Shown here: positions 18,450 to 26,773 of the stretch, one piece after another
Numbering within the stretch: position 1 is the stretch's first letter
How the letters are laid out: every line of letters begins with the position of its first letter
DNA from: Chitinophagales bacterium
GTDB lineage: Bacteria > Bacteroidota > Bacteroidia > Chitinophagales > Chitinophagaceae
Assembly: GCA_015655125.1 (NCBI GenBank)
Contig: JAATFP010000102.1
Span: forward strand, 1-64,000
Length of the DNA: 64,000 bases
Direction: 5' to 3'
Program-made: the position numbers and the translations under genes
Notes under the pieces: generated by a model
What the model was told of the DNA's origin: nothing
What the model saw: the letters and a program-made list of their open reading frames with translations, nothing else
The model's database searches: none

Positions 18450-18496
18450 TTTAGGGTTTAAAGGTTAGATGCAGCCTCTAACCTCTAAACCCTAAA
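18450..18496. repeat. telomere-like inverted repeat hairpin (TTTAGGGTTTA)
   Basis: TTTAGGGTTTAAAGGTTAGA (18450-18469) pairs with 18477-18496 over 20 bases with one mismatch around a 7-base loop. It starts at the base after the amidase stop codon, so it is probably its terminator. Confidence 0.85.
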
Positions 18497-18569
18497 CCCT
18501 CTTATCAACTACGCGTAAGTGAGTATTTCATTTATTTCTTATTACATTATTTTTGATGGAATATTTATT

Positions 18570-19205
18570 ATGGCAGAAAAAAACAAGATCATTTGTATTG
18601 TAGAAGACAAGCCCGACCTGAGGGAAGGCATGAGCATGATGGTGCAATTTACCGATGGATACGAGTTGGGTGGCAGCTATGCAAATGCAGAGGAGGCTAT
18701 GGAAAAAATTCCGGACATTGTTCCGCATGCTGTTTTGATGGATATCAATTTGCCCGGTGCTACCGGAATAGATTGTGTAACGTCCCTAAAGACGATGTTT
18801 CCTGAAATGTTGTTTTTGATGTGTACGGCTTACGAAGACAATGATAAGATCTTCGATTCACTCAAGGCCGGCGCAAGCGGTTACATTCTGAAAACAGAAG
18901 GACCCGCCGGTATCATGGAAGCATTGGGCGAAATGCTCGAAGGAGGCAGCCCGATGAGCAGCAATATCGCGAGAAAAGTGGTGGCCAGTTTTGTAAACAT
19001 GGGTAAAGAAAACAAGCTCATTGAAACACTCAGCGATCGCGAAAAGATGGTGCTGGAGCAACTTGCAAAAGGGCTTATTGGTAAAGAAGTGGCCGATACC
19101 TTGCAGATAAGCGGTGGCACTGTGCGAAAGCACGTTCAGAACATTTATAAAAAACTACACGTCAATACAAGGGTGGAAGCAGTAAATTTGTATTTAAAAC
19201 GGTAA
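18570..19205 (+). CDS. LuxR/NarL-type response regulator
   Basis: A 211-residue two-domain regulator. The receiver domain (residues 5-120) has the acidic pair ED near residue 10, the phosphorylated Asp in VLMDINLPG, and Lys in ILKTEG. The C-terminal LuxR helix-turn-helix begins at LSDREKMVLEQLAKGL and includes GGTVRKHVQNIYKKL. The ATG at 18570 is used because the longer reading frame has a hydrophobic extension that does not belong to the fold. The histidine kinase gene follows 76 bases downstream, so the pair is likely a two-component system. Confidence 0.92.
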   Translation: MAEKNKIICIVEDKPDLREGMSMMVQFTDGYELGGSYANAEEAMEKIPDIVPHAVLMDINLPGATGIDCVTSLKTMFPEMLFLMCTAYEDNDKIFDSLKAGASGYILKTEGPAGIMEALGEMLEGGSPMSSNIARKVVASFVNMGKENKLIETLSDREKMVLEQLAKGLIGKEVADTLQISGGTVRKHVQNIYKKLHVNTRVEAVNLYLKR

Positions 19206-19281
19206 GGTGTAAGCGTTAGGTGTAAGGCTGATTACACGCAATTTGTTTTACCCTATGCCTAAACCAATGCTTTAAGCCTTA

Positions 19282-20619
19282 ATGATCAAATTCGACCAAT
19301 ATTTCATTCTGTTTTTTGAAAGTGTAGGGGCTTTCATGTTCATTTTCTTTTTGATACAATACACTATTATCAAAAGAAAGGAGTACCTCTATTATGCCAT
19401 TTATCTTTTCTGCCTGTCGGTTTATTATCTCGTTGCCATCCCGGATTTTTTCTTTGGCATTTCAATGTCCAACCTCCCGGAAGTGGCGAAATACGATCTT
19501 TTCAAAAGGCCGTTGCAATTTTTAAGCAGTGTCTTCTATACACTATTCATTATCTATTATCTCAACCTCGAAAAGCTCAGCAGCTACCTTTTTCGCTTTT
19601 TCAAATCGCTTATCCTCATGTATGTAGTGTTGGCCGCGATATGTTTTGTACTCAATTATCTTCACCTCAATTACGATAACGGATATTATATTTTCAGCCT
19701 CTTGCTCTTTCCTTTACAACTCTGGATCGTGATCGCACTGTTTCGTCATAAGGTTGCCTATTCAAATTATATCATATGGGGAAGCATCATCACATTGGTG
19801 GGAAGTTCCTGTACGCTGGTGTATTATATCTACCTGATTAAATATGACCCCGGCAATCCATTCGCAAATGCGCTTTCTTACTGGCCGGTTCAGGTAAGCA
19901 TTTTGGTAGACATGTTCCTGTTCACCATTGCGCTGCAGCGCAAAATCGCCGACAATGAGAAGTCGCTGATCAATGCTGCTTATTATCGCCAGCAGGCCAT
20001 TTTGCTGGAACGCGAACGTATCATCGCAGATCTTCATGATGATGTGGGCGGCGGATTGAGCAGCATCAGGATGATGAGTGACCTGATGGCACAAAAGGGA
20101 ACAAAGGAACAGTTGCCGGAATATGTAATGTTCGGACAAAAGATTTCGCATACCGCAAAAGACATTGCACAACGTATGCACACCATCATCTGGAGTTTAA
20201 ACGCAGAGAATGATACGGTGAATAATTTTGCAGAATACGTGAGGCAATACGGTGTTGCTTTTTTTGAAAATTCACCCATCCGGTTTATTTCAGATAATTT
20301 AAAAATGCCCGGTTCCGATATCGAGATCAGTGGCGTAAAAAGGAAGAATCTTTTCCTGATCATAAAGGAAGGATTTCATAACACCGTTAAGCATTCCTCC
20401 GCAACCGAAGCGAGCGTTCATATTTCTCTAAATAAAAACAACCTTCACATCAGCATAAAAGACAATGGCAAAGGCATCGCCGATGAAGACAACCCGGCTT
20501 CCATCCGTTTTGGTAACGGGTTAAAAAACATGCAGAAACGTATGGATGAGATCGGGGGAGATATTCACATTGATACCGGCAAAGGCACTTCGATTGAGAT
20601 AAACGTACCGATCAAATGA
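19282..20619 (+). CDS. sensor histidine kinase (HisKA_3 family)
   Basis: A 445-residue kinase with seven hydrophobic N-terminal helices (residues 10-235), then a HisKA_3 dimerisation domain containing the phospho-accepting His in IIADLHDDVGGGLSSIRMM. An HATPase_c domain follows, with EGFHNTVKHSSA, DNGKG and GNGLKNM boxes for ATP binding. This is the partner type of NarL/LuxR response regulators, matching the gene just upstream. The membrane module is not a known sensor domain, so the signal is unknown. A degenerate palindromic repeat follows the stop. Confidence 0.92.
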   Translation: MIKFDQYFILFFESVGAFMFIFFLIQYTIIKRKEYLYYAIYLFCLSVYYLVAIPDFFFGISMSNLPEVAKYDLFKRPLQFLSSVFYTLFIIYYLNLEKLSSYLFRFFKSLILMYVVLAAICFVLNYLHLNYDNGYYIFSLLLFPLQLWIVIALFRHKVAYSNYIIWGSIITLVGSSCTLVYYIYLIKYDPGNPFANALSYWPVQVSILVDMFLFTIALQRKIADNEKSLINAAYYRQQAILLERERIIADLHDDVGGGLSSIRMMSDLMAQKGTKEQLPEYVMFGQKISHTAKDIAQRMHTIIWSLNAENDTVNNFAEYVRQYGVAFFENSPIRFISDNLKMPGSDIEISGVKRKNLFLIIKEGFHNTVKHSSATEASVHISLNKNNLHISIKDNGKGIADEDNPASIRFGNGLKNMQKRMDEIGGDIHIDTGKGTSIEINVPIK

Positions 20620-20625
20620 TGTATT

Positions 20626-20687
20626 GTCATTGCGGGGCCGGCCATTATTTTTTTCAATCACATCACCAGATTGCCGCACTTCGCCCG
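20626..20687. repeat. degenerate GTCATTGCGGG...AGATTGCCGCACTTCGC element
   Basis: The stretch has the words GTCATTGCG and AGATTGCCGCACTTCGC, related to the element at 61951-62079. It is non-coding and lies between the kinase gene and the korB promoter. Pairing is imperfect. Confidence 0.45.
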
Positions 20688-20790
20688 TAATAATGAATGC
20701 GTATCTGCTCATCCGGGGCAAAACCAATTTACCGAAGGTGAAAAATCTGCAAAATCCTTCAATCATTTTAAATCTGCGGTCAAAATTGAA

Positions 20791-20798
20791 TAACTTTG
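20791..20798 (+). promoter_or_regulatory. korB promoter -7 element
   Basis: TAACTTTG matches TAnnTTTG, 18 bases before the ATG at 20817. A -33 TTG at the right distance is not obvious. The position excludes the alternative start at 20796, which would lie inside the promoter. Confidence 0.55.
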
Positions 20799-20816
20799 CC
20801 CACTAAGTTAAAAGCT

Positions 20817-21851
20817 ATGTCTACAGAAACTATAGAGAAACCGCTTCTTACGCCAAAAGATTTCGCCACCGACCAGGAAGTTCGGTGGTGCCCGGGCTGC
20901 GGCGATTATTCCATTCTCGCACAAGTGCAAAAGATCATGCCCACGCTGGGTATTCCGAAAGAAAATATCGTGATCGTATCCGGCATCGGCTGCAGCAGCC
21001 GCTTCCCTTATTATATGAATACATATGGAATGCACAGCATTCACGGCCGCGCAACTGCTATTGCAAGCGGGTTGAAGGCGTCGAGGCCCGAACTAAGCAT
21101 TTGGATCGTAACCGGTGATGGTGACGGATTAAGTATCGGAGGCAATCATACCATTCATTTGCTTCGCAGAAATTTCGATGTGAATGTGCTGTTGTTCAAC
21201 AACCAGATCTATGGCTTAACGAAAGGGCAATATTCACCCACTTCCGAAGAAAGAAAAGTGACGAAAAGTACGCCGATGGGAAGTATCGATCATCCGTTCA
21301 ACCCGTTGGCGCTGGCCATGGGCGCGGATGCAAGTTTTATCGCCCGTACCATGGATCGCGATCCTAAACATTTGCAGGCAATGTTGTTACGCAGCCAGGC
21401 GCATAAAGGATCCTCGTTTTTGGAAATCTATCAGAATTGCAACATTTTCAACGATGGCGCTTTTGAAATATTTACCGAAAAAAGCAGCAAGCCGGAAGAA
21501 GCATTATTTCTTGAACAGGGCAAGCCACTTGTTTTTGGCGCTACCCAAAACAAAGGCATCAAACTGGACGGCTTTAAACCGGTGATCGTAGAGCTGGCTG
21601 AAGGTATGTCAACAGATGATCTCTGGATACACGATGAAAGAGACTTTTACAAAGCACAAATACTTATCCGTATGTTTGACGATCCAACCCTTGTGGGGCA
21701 TCTGCCGCGGCCTTTCGGTGTTTTTTACGAAACCGAAAGGGCATGTTACGAAGATGTAATGGAAATGCAGCTGCAAGAGGCCATTGCTCAAAAAGGCAAC
21801 GGCGATCTCGATAAGCTACTCAAAGGACGAGAAACGTGGACGATCGCATAA
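20817..21851 (+). CDS. korB: 2-oxoacid:ferredoxin oxidoreductase, beta subunit
   Basis: A 344-residue TPP-binding subunit of a 2-oxoglutarate or pyruvate:ferredoxin oxidoreductase. Motifs WCPGCGDYSI and TGDGDGLSIGGNHTIHLLRR with LFNNQIYGLTKGQYSP form the TPP and magnesium site, and SGIGCSSRFP is the usual signature. The enzyme interconverts 2-oxoacid plus CoA with acyl-CoA, CO2 and reduced ferredoxin. The alpha subunit normally lies directly upstream; here there is a sensor kinase gene and a dedicated promoter instead, so the alpha gene must lie elsewhere or be absent from this locus. Confidence 0.92.
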   Translation: MSTETIEKPLLTPKDFATDQEVRWCPGCGDYSILAQVQKIMPTLGIPKENIVIVSGIGCSSRFPYYMNTYGMHSIHGRATAIASGLKASRPELSIWIVTGDGDGLSIGGNHTIHLLRRNFDVNVLLFNNQIYGLTKGQYSPTSEERKVTKSTPMGSIDHPFNPLALAMGADASFIARTMDRDPKHLQAMLLRSQAHKGSSFLEIYQNCNIFNDGAFEIFTEKSSKPEEALFLEQGKPLVFGATQNKGIKLDGFKPVIVELAEGMSTDDLWIHDERDFYKAQILIRMFDDPTLVGHLPRPFGVFYETERACYEDVMEMQLQEAIAQKGNGDLDKLLKGRETWTIA

Positions 21852-21931
21852 GAATCAAAAATAACAACCAAAGCCGCAATAAATCTTTTGTGGCTTTGTG
21901 TTTTTATTTATTGAATTAAAAAGTTTGCAGG

Positions 21932-22771
21932 ATGAAAACACTGTTCACTTTATTACTCCTTTTCTTTGCTTGCGCAACGGTTTTTTCGCAGGAGCCGCAA
22001 TTCCCTTTTTTTAAAAATGCCGATAGTTTGCTGATACGATCAGGCGTCAATTCGGAGAAAACATACTTGTCTTCTGATAAAAATAATGATTCAATTATAA
22101 CAGCCGCATGGCGCTATAACCGTCGCGCGCAATATGTGGCATACAATATTTATCAAAAAGGCAAACTCATACAATCACAACAGGCAGAATATAGTAACGA
22201 CGGGCATTTCCAAACAACGCATACCGATCGCTTTGTGAAAAAAGCTACAGAGAAAACTTTTGCAGAAACGATCTATGATTCATCGGGACGCAGAATAAAA
22301 ACGACCGTCACCGATCTTCAAACAAACGAAATGACCATATACGAGGAAGCTTATTTTGGAGATAGCCTTGCGGAAACTAAAATCACTTTACCGCAGCATT
22401 ACACATTCGTTGCATCGAGGGAATACTTTGCGGGCAAAAAATTAATCAGGGAAGACCGCTATAGTTCGGCGGGATTTTCTTCCTATGAATATGTTTATAA
22501 CAGCGATTCATCAGAAGTGACCATCTCATTGTTGTTCAACGGCAAAAGATATTTCAAAGAAAAAGACAGTTATGATGCACAAGGCAGGCTCGTTCAGGTT
22601 ATGCAAGCGATCGCAATAAAGAATGGTGGAATCACTAATGAAAAATGGAACAAGAACAACCCGCCGGTTATATTTCATTATTTTTATAATTCAGATGGCA
22701 GCCTTGCACAGAGAAACTATACCGATAAGAATGGCGTTGTATGGATCGAGAAAAGATATTATTCAAAATAA
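21932..22771 (+). CDS. exported protein of unknown function
   Basis: A 279-residue protein with signal peptide ending at TVFSQ. The body is beta-rich with YD-repeat-like phrases (SYDAQGRLVQVM, YDSSGRRIKTTV, YFYNSDGSLAQRNYTD), which recalls antiparallel beta-strand repeats of RHS/YD type or MORN-like proteins, but copies are few and irregular. No catalytic motif is seen. It is convergent with asd, and its terminator hairpin starts at the stop codon. Confidence 0.75.
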   Translation: MKTLFTLLLLFFACATVFSQEPQFPFFKNADSLLIRSGVNSEKTYLSSDKNNDSIITAAWRYNRRAQYVAYNIYQKGKLIQSQQAEYSNDGHFQTTHTDRFVKKATEKTFAETIYDSSGRRIKTTVTDLQTNEMTIYEEAYFGDSLAETKITLPQHYTFVASREYFAGKKLIREDRYSSAGFSSYEYVYNSDSSEVTISLLFNGKRYFKEKDSYDAQGRLVQVMQAIAIKNGGITNEKWNKNNPPVIFHYFYNSDGSLAQRNYTDKNGVVWIEKRYYSK

Positions 22772-22803
22772 AAGAGGTTTAAAAAATCTCTTTTAAACCT
22801 CTT
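22772..22803. terminator. bidirectional 13-bp perfect hairpin between convergent genes
   Basis: AAGAGGTTTAAAA (22772-22784) pairs with TTTTAAACCTCTT (22791-22803). A- and T-rich flanks on both sides allow it to serve the upstream plus-strand gene and asd on the minus strand. Confidence 0.85.
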
Positions 22804-22811
22804 GAATGTTT

Positions 22812-23801
22812 TTATGCTAATCCTTTTTCAACAAGATATTCTGCAATCTGTACCGCATTTGTCGCAGCTCCTTTTCTAAGGTTATCACTTACGATCCAGC
22901 AATTGAGCGTATTTGGCTGGGTTTCATCGCGGCGGATGCGGCCCACGAAAGTTTCGTCTTTGTCGTGAGCGTTCAATGGCATCGGGTATACAAAGTTGTC
23001 GATGTCGTCTTCCAGCACAATACCTTCGGAGGCACTGAGCAAAGATTTTACATCATCCATCTCAAAATCTTTTTCAAATTCAATGTTTACGCTTTCGCTA
23101 TGACCGCCAATAGTCGGAATACGGACGCAGGTGGCCGTTACGCGGATAGAATCATCTTCCATGATCTTTTTTGTTTCGTTTACCATTTTCATTTCTTCTT
23201 TGGTGTAGCCGTTGGGCGTAAATACATCTATCTGCGGGATCGCATTCATATCGATCTGGTATTTGTATGCCATGTCGCCTTTTATTCCCTTTCGTTCGTT
23301 CATCATCTGATCCACGGCTTTAACGCCGGTACCGGTAACGCTCTGGTAAGTACTCACCACCACACGTTTGATGGTATATCTTTCATGAAGCGGCTTAAGC
23401 ACGAGTACCATCTGGATGGTACTGCAGTTAGGATTAGCGATGATCTTATCTGCCGCTGTTAACACATGGGCATTAACTTCCGGGACAACAAGTTTTTTTT
23501 CCGGATCCATTCTCCACGCGCTGGAATTATCGATTACCGTAATTCCTGCTGCTGCAAATTTGGGCGCCCATTGAAGTGATGTACCGCCGCCGGCGGAGAA
23601 AATTGCAATGGCGGGTTTGGCATCGATGGCTTCCTGCATACTTACAATCGTATATTTCGAACCTTTAAAATCCACCTGCTTCCCAACCGATTTTTCGGAA
23701 GCCACCGGTACCAGTTCTGTTACCGGGAAGTTTCTTTGTTCCAATACCTCCAGCATTTTTGTACCTACCAGGCCCGTAGCGCCTACGACTGCAATTTTCA
23801 T
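22812..23801 (-). CDS. asd: aspartate-semialdehyde dehydrogenase
   Basis: A 329-residue enzyme that converts aspartyl phosphate with NADPH to aspartate semialdehyde, the branch point for Thr, Met, Lys, Ile and diaminopimelate. The N-terminus MKIAVVGATGLVGTKML is the NADP-binding Rossmann motif; IANPNCSTIQM carries the active-site Cys, and IPTIGGHSESVNIE carries the catalytic His. The start at 23801 is fixed by the Rossmann motif. Upstream are a terminator, an aspartate-family leader peptide and a promoter, so transcription is likely controlled by attenuation. Confidence 0.95.
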   Translation of the reverse strand: MKIAVVGATGLVGTKMLEVLEQRNFPVTELVPVASEKSVGKQVDFKGSKYTIVSMQEAIDAKPAIAIFSAGGGTSLQWAPKFAAAGITVIDNSSAWRMDPEKKLVVPEVNAHVLTAADKIIANPNCSTIQMVLVLKPLHERYTIKRVVVSTYQSVTGTGVKAVDQMMNERKGIKGDMAYKYQIDMNAIPQIDVFTPNGYTKEEMKMVNETKKIMEDDSIRVTATCVRIPTIGGHSESVNIEFEKDFEMDDVKSLLSASEGIVLEDDIDNFVYPMPLNAHDKDETFVGRIRRDETQPNTLNCWIVSDNLRKGAATNAVQIAEYLVEKGLA

Positions 23802-23820
23802 TTGTTTTGTTTTAAAGCGT

Positions 23821-23851
23821 AAAAAATAAGCCTCCCGGTTTGCGGAAGGCT
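23821..23851 (-). terminator. transcription attenuator upstream of asd
   Basis: On the minus strand AGCCTTCCG pairs with CGGGAGGCT (one wobble) around a 5-base loop, then TATTTTTT follows. It ends 20 bases before the asd start. The base segment GAAGG just after the leader peptide stop (TAGCAGAAGG) can pair with CCTTC of the first arm and so form an antiterminator. Confidence 0.85.
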
Positions 23852-23891
23852 CTTAAAATATGTGGTTACAATATAAGAATGATACCTTCTG

Positions 23892-23936
23892 CTAAGTGGT
23901 ATGCGTGGTCTTAATTGTATGTTTCATCATTGTCAT
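23892..23936 (-). CDS. asd leader peptide, Thr-rich (MTMMKHTIKTTHTT)
   Basis: A 14-codon frame, ATG at 23936 and TAG at 23892, encodes MTMMKHTIKTTHTT: six Thr, three Met, two Lys, one Ile and two His. All but His are amino acids of the aspartate pathway that asd serves. It follows a promoter-like TAATTTTG by 20 bases and precedes the attenuator. In the E. coli thr operon a Thr/Ile-rich leader works the same way: a ribosome stalled at scarce aminoacyl-tRNA lets the antiterminator form. Translation here is inferred, not shown. Confidence 0.8.
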   Translation of the reverse strand: MTMMKHTIKTTHTT

Positions 23937-23956
23937 ATCGGAACCGAAATTAATTA

Positions 23957-23964
23957 CAAAATTA
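23957..23964 (-). promoter_or_regulatory. likely asd promoter -7 element
   Basis: TAATTTTG on the minus strand matches TAnnTTTG and lies 20 bases before the leader peptide ATG. A -33 TTG at the expected distance is not clear. Confidence 0.55.
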
Positions 23965-24183
23965 TTAGGCTCCAAATTTTTTACCCGGAAGAGAACAGAT
24001 AATATCCGGATGGTATTGGGTTGCGCCCGAACGGGGCCTTTTATATATTATTGCTTACGAAAATGCCGGTTATTTTTGATGTTGTTTTCCGCGCAAGAAT
24101 ATCAGAATAAAACTAATCATTTCCGGTGCTTTTCCCCAGTTTACCTCACCGGCACTATCTAGTTTTACAGAAATAATCCGGTT

Positions 24184-25905
24184 ATGAAAACTATCTTTAT
24201 TTTTCTCCTGGCAACTGGTTTGATTCATGCTGATTGTATCGCGCAACAATCGAGGCCCTATAGTGTTGTAATAAACGAGATATTCGCTGACCCGTCTCCG
24301 CAGGTTTCTCTTCCGGAAAAAGAATGGATCGAATTATATAATACGTCCACGGAAGATATTCTTCTTCAAAACTGGCGGATCGGTTATGCCGCCGGTCTTT
24401 CCGGTCCAATGCCATCTTATATTCTTAAACCCGACAGCTTTGTAATCGTTTGTACGGCCAGTTCCGTTCCTTCCTTAAATAGTTTCGGAAATATTATATC
24501 CGTTACCTCTTTTCCGTCATTGGGTAATGAAGAAGAAACGCTCTGGCTCCGCGCGCCGGATGGCAACGTTGTACATGCCGTTCATTACACAAACAACTGG
24601 TACCACAATGAACTGAAGAAAGCCGGTGGCTGGACACTGGAAATGATCGATGTCCGCAATCCCTGTGGTAGTATGGAAAACTGGACGGCCAGTATCGACC
24701 CTTCAGGTGGAACTCCTGGCAGAATAAATTCTGTTGCGGTATTGAACCCGGACAGTAAAGCCCCAAAACTCATCAGCGCCTTTGCTTTGACACCCACATC
24801 TGTCACCCTCTTTTTCAACGAACCTGTCGATAGCCTGAATGCAATTAATCCTGACTTCTATACACTAAGTGAGGGCATCGGAAAACCCATTGCAGCAAAA
24901 CCTGTGGGGCCGATATATGATCAGGTTATTCTCACATTGGCAACGCCATTGATCGAAAATAAAATATATCTCGCCACAGCCACTTCGCTCACCGATTGTA
25001 GCGGAAACATCATTAGTGCCGGTTCAAATTCGGCAAGGGTAGGAACAATTTCCCGCGCGAATCGATTTGATGCGATTGTAAATGAAATACTATTCAATCC
25101 CACACCATCTTCCGTGGATTATGTTGAGTTGTATAATCGCGGTAACAAGATCCTTGATCTCCACGATCTTTATCTTGCCAACAGGAATTCAATAAACGAT
25201 ATCAATAGTCTTACCCGGATAAGCAACAACCATCGTTCATTTTTCCCGGGAGATTTTATCGTAGCTACATCCGATATTGGTGCTGTAAAAAATGCTTATG
25301 TGTCGGAAAATCCGGAAGCATTTATAGAGGTTGCCATCCCATCTTACAACAACGATAAAGGTAATGTGATCCTTTTAAATGTACAAGGCATCGTTTTAGA
25401 TGAAATAGCGTACAGGGATGACTGGCATTTTGCGCTCATCAGTAATCCGGAAGGTGTTGCATTGGAGCGGATCAGCTATACCGATACATCCATATTACCT
25501 GAAAAGCAAAGACTAAACTGGCACTCGGCCGCCAGCAGTGTTCATTACGGCACACCGGGATATAAGAACTCCCAATCTCAAAACGACACCGTCGTCAATG
25601 GAACTATTATAGTCGACCCTAAGGTCGTTAGTCCGGACAACGATGGACATGATGATATGGCAACCATCAATTATACATTTCCCGAACCTGGCTATGTTGC
25701 CAATATCACGATTTTTGATGCATCCGGAAGACCCATTCGCTACCTGCTAAAAAATGGATTGTGCGGAACAGAAGGATTTTATCGCTGGGATGGATTGAAT
25801 GAAAAAAAACAACGCCCGGGCCCCGGGATCTATATCATTTTCACGGAGGTATTCAACCTGAAAGGTAAAGTGAAGCGGTTTAAAAATGTGATCGTGGTTG
25901 CATAA
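24184..25905 (+). CDS. Lamin-Tail domain protein, probably secreted
   Basis: A 573-residue exported protein, signal peptide ending at DCIAQ. It has two Lamin-Tail (LTD) domains with the phrases VVINEIFADPSP...EWIELYN (residues about 25-175) and AIVNEILFNPTPSSVDYVELYN (about 295-400), with an SbsA-like Ig domain between them. The C-terminal domain (VVSPDNDGHDDMATINY, RWDGLNEKKQRPGPGIYI) resembles FlgD-like/CHU_C C-terminal Ig folds in proteins exported by T9SS. LTD proteins are found on cell surfaces and next to extracellular nucleases. No nuclease domain is present here. Role unknown, perhaps adhesion. Confidence 0.85.
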   Translation: MKTIFIFLLATGLIHADCIAQQSRPYSVVINEIFADPSPQVSLPEKEWIELYNTSTEDILLQNWRIGYAAGLSGPMPSYILKPDSFVIVCTASSVPSLNSFGNIISVTSFPSLGNEEETLWLRAPDGNVVHAVHYTNNWYHNELKKAGGWTLEMIDVRNPCGSMENWTASIDPSGGTPGRINSVAVLNPDSKAPKLISAFALTPTSVTLFFNEPVDSLNAINPDFYTLSEGIGKPIAAKPVGPIYDQVILTLATPLIENKIYLATATSLTDCSGNIISAGSNSARVGTISRANRFDAIVNEILFNPTPSSVDYVELYNRGNKILDLHDLYLANRNSINDINSLTRISNNHRSFFPGDFIVATSDIGAVKNAYVSENPEAFIEVAIPSYNNDKGNVILLNVQGIVLDEIAYRDDWHFALISNPEGVALERISYTDTSILPEKQRLNWHSAASSVHYGTPGYKNSQSQNDTVVNGTIIVDPKVVSPDNDGHDDMATINYTFPEPGYVANITIFDASGRPIRYLLKNGLCGTEGFYRWDGLNEKKQRPGPGIYIIFTEVFNLKGKVKRFKNVIVVA

Positions 25906-26138
25906 AGACTAAGAACCAGTAATTGTGACCAAGTGTACATCTGTTGTACTCAAATTAATTTACTAATATAAAGTTCTCCCGGTTGGCTCAAAGAGCAAAA
26001 AATAAAAGTTTTAGGCTTATAAGTATCATTATGAAAAAGAGTTACAGGAAGTGGGTTTTATTGAAAAACCCCGCATGCACCTTGCAGCGAGAATCCGGTT
26101 AAAAAGTCAGCAGCGGCCTCAATCTATTGCTTTTCATT

Positions 26139-26672
26139 TCAGGTGATCGCTTCCACGGCCGCAAGAGCCTGTGCAAACCTGTCCTCATATTTTTCCCCGC
26201 TTATCAGCACCCAGGGCGTATGTTGGTTCACAAGGAGATCATGATAATAGTGAAATAATTTTTGGCGGTTCGCGAGATCCGGATACTCCCGCAATTCATC
26301 TTTTACCCAGGGCAGGTCCGTATTGCAAAGCAAATAAAGATCATAACTGCGATTGGCTATAGTTGTGAGTATTCGATTATCGCATTTATCAAAAACAAAT
26401 TCACTCCATACTTTCATTACGTACATATCCGTATCGATGAACAGAAGATCGTTGTTTCCAAGAGCAAGTTTCCCCACGCCCGCATCTTCATTTTTTAGTT
26501 GACCCTGCGCAATCGAAAAAAGATCCTCGTATGTATAACCCGTTCCGTTGGTAAGCAAATATTCCCTTGCATATTCTTTTACCCAAATCGTTTTAAAATG
26601 AGCGGCAAGCATTTCGCACAGTGTACTTTTACCTGTACTTTCGGGGCCGACTATCACTATTTTTTTAATCAT
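26139..26672 (-). CDS. nadR: NadR-like ribosylnicotinamide kinase (AAA_28 ATPase)
   Basis: A 177-residue P-loop protein with Walker A GPESTGKST, FIDTDMYVMKVWSE and DLYLLCNTDLPW, as in the C-terminal kinase domain of NadR. It phosphorylates nicotinamide riboside to nicotinamide mononucleotide. The N-terminal adenylyltransferase domain of full NadR is absent; the protein is a single-domain kinase. The pnuC transporter gene lies upstream on the same strand, so the pair makes a nicotinamide riboside uptake and trapping unit in NAD salvage. The ATG directly precedes the P-loop. Confidence 0.88.
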   Translation of the reverse strand: MIKKIVIVGPESTGKSTLCEMLAAHFKTIWVKEYAREYLLTNGTGYTYEDLFSIAQGQLKNEDAGVGKLALGNNDLLFIDTDMYVMKVWSEFVFDKCDNRILTTIANRSYDLYLLCNTDLPWVKDELREYPDLANRQKLFHYYHDLLVNQHTPWVLISGEKYEDRFAQALAAVEAIT

Positions 26673-26773
26673 AGCTTTTGTTTAATGGCAATAAAGAGTT
26701 TTTTCAACACGAAATGATTCACAATTAATTTTAGCCAATTGCCCATCATCCATTCTAAATTATCCGTTATTAT

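Larger units (their letters stand above)
23802..24183. other. regulatory gap between asd and the Lamin-Tail gene
   Basis: This 382-base gap holds the asd promoter, leader peptide and attenuator on its left. On the right, GCCC-gaac-GGGGC followed by TTTTATATATT (about 24028-24052) is a weak terminator-like hairpin on the plus strand. The plus-strand 88-codon frame here shows no coding features. The remainder is AT-rich and holds the divergent promoter of the Lamin-Tail gene, not resolved further. Confidence 0.6.

Noticed and set aside
18519-18569. An N-terminal extension of the response regulator
   Set aside because: The extension is hydrophobic and does not belong to the receiver fold; ATG 18570 is used.
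23896-24162. An 88-codon plus-strand frame
   Set aside because: It overlaps the asd leader and promoter region and shows no coding features.
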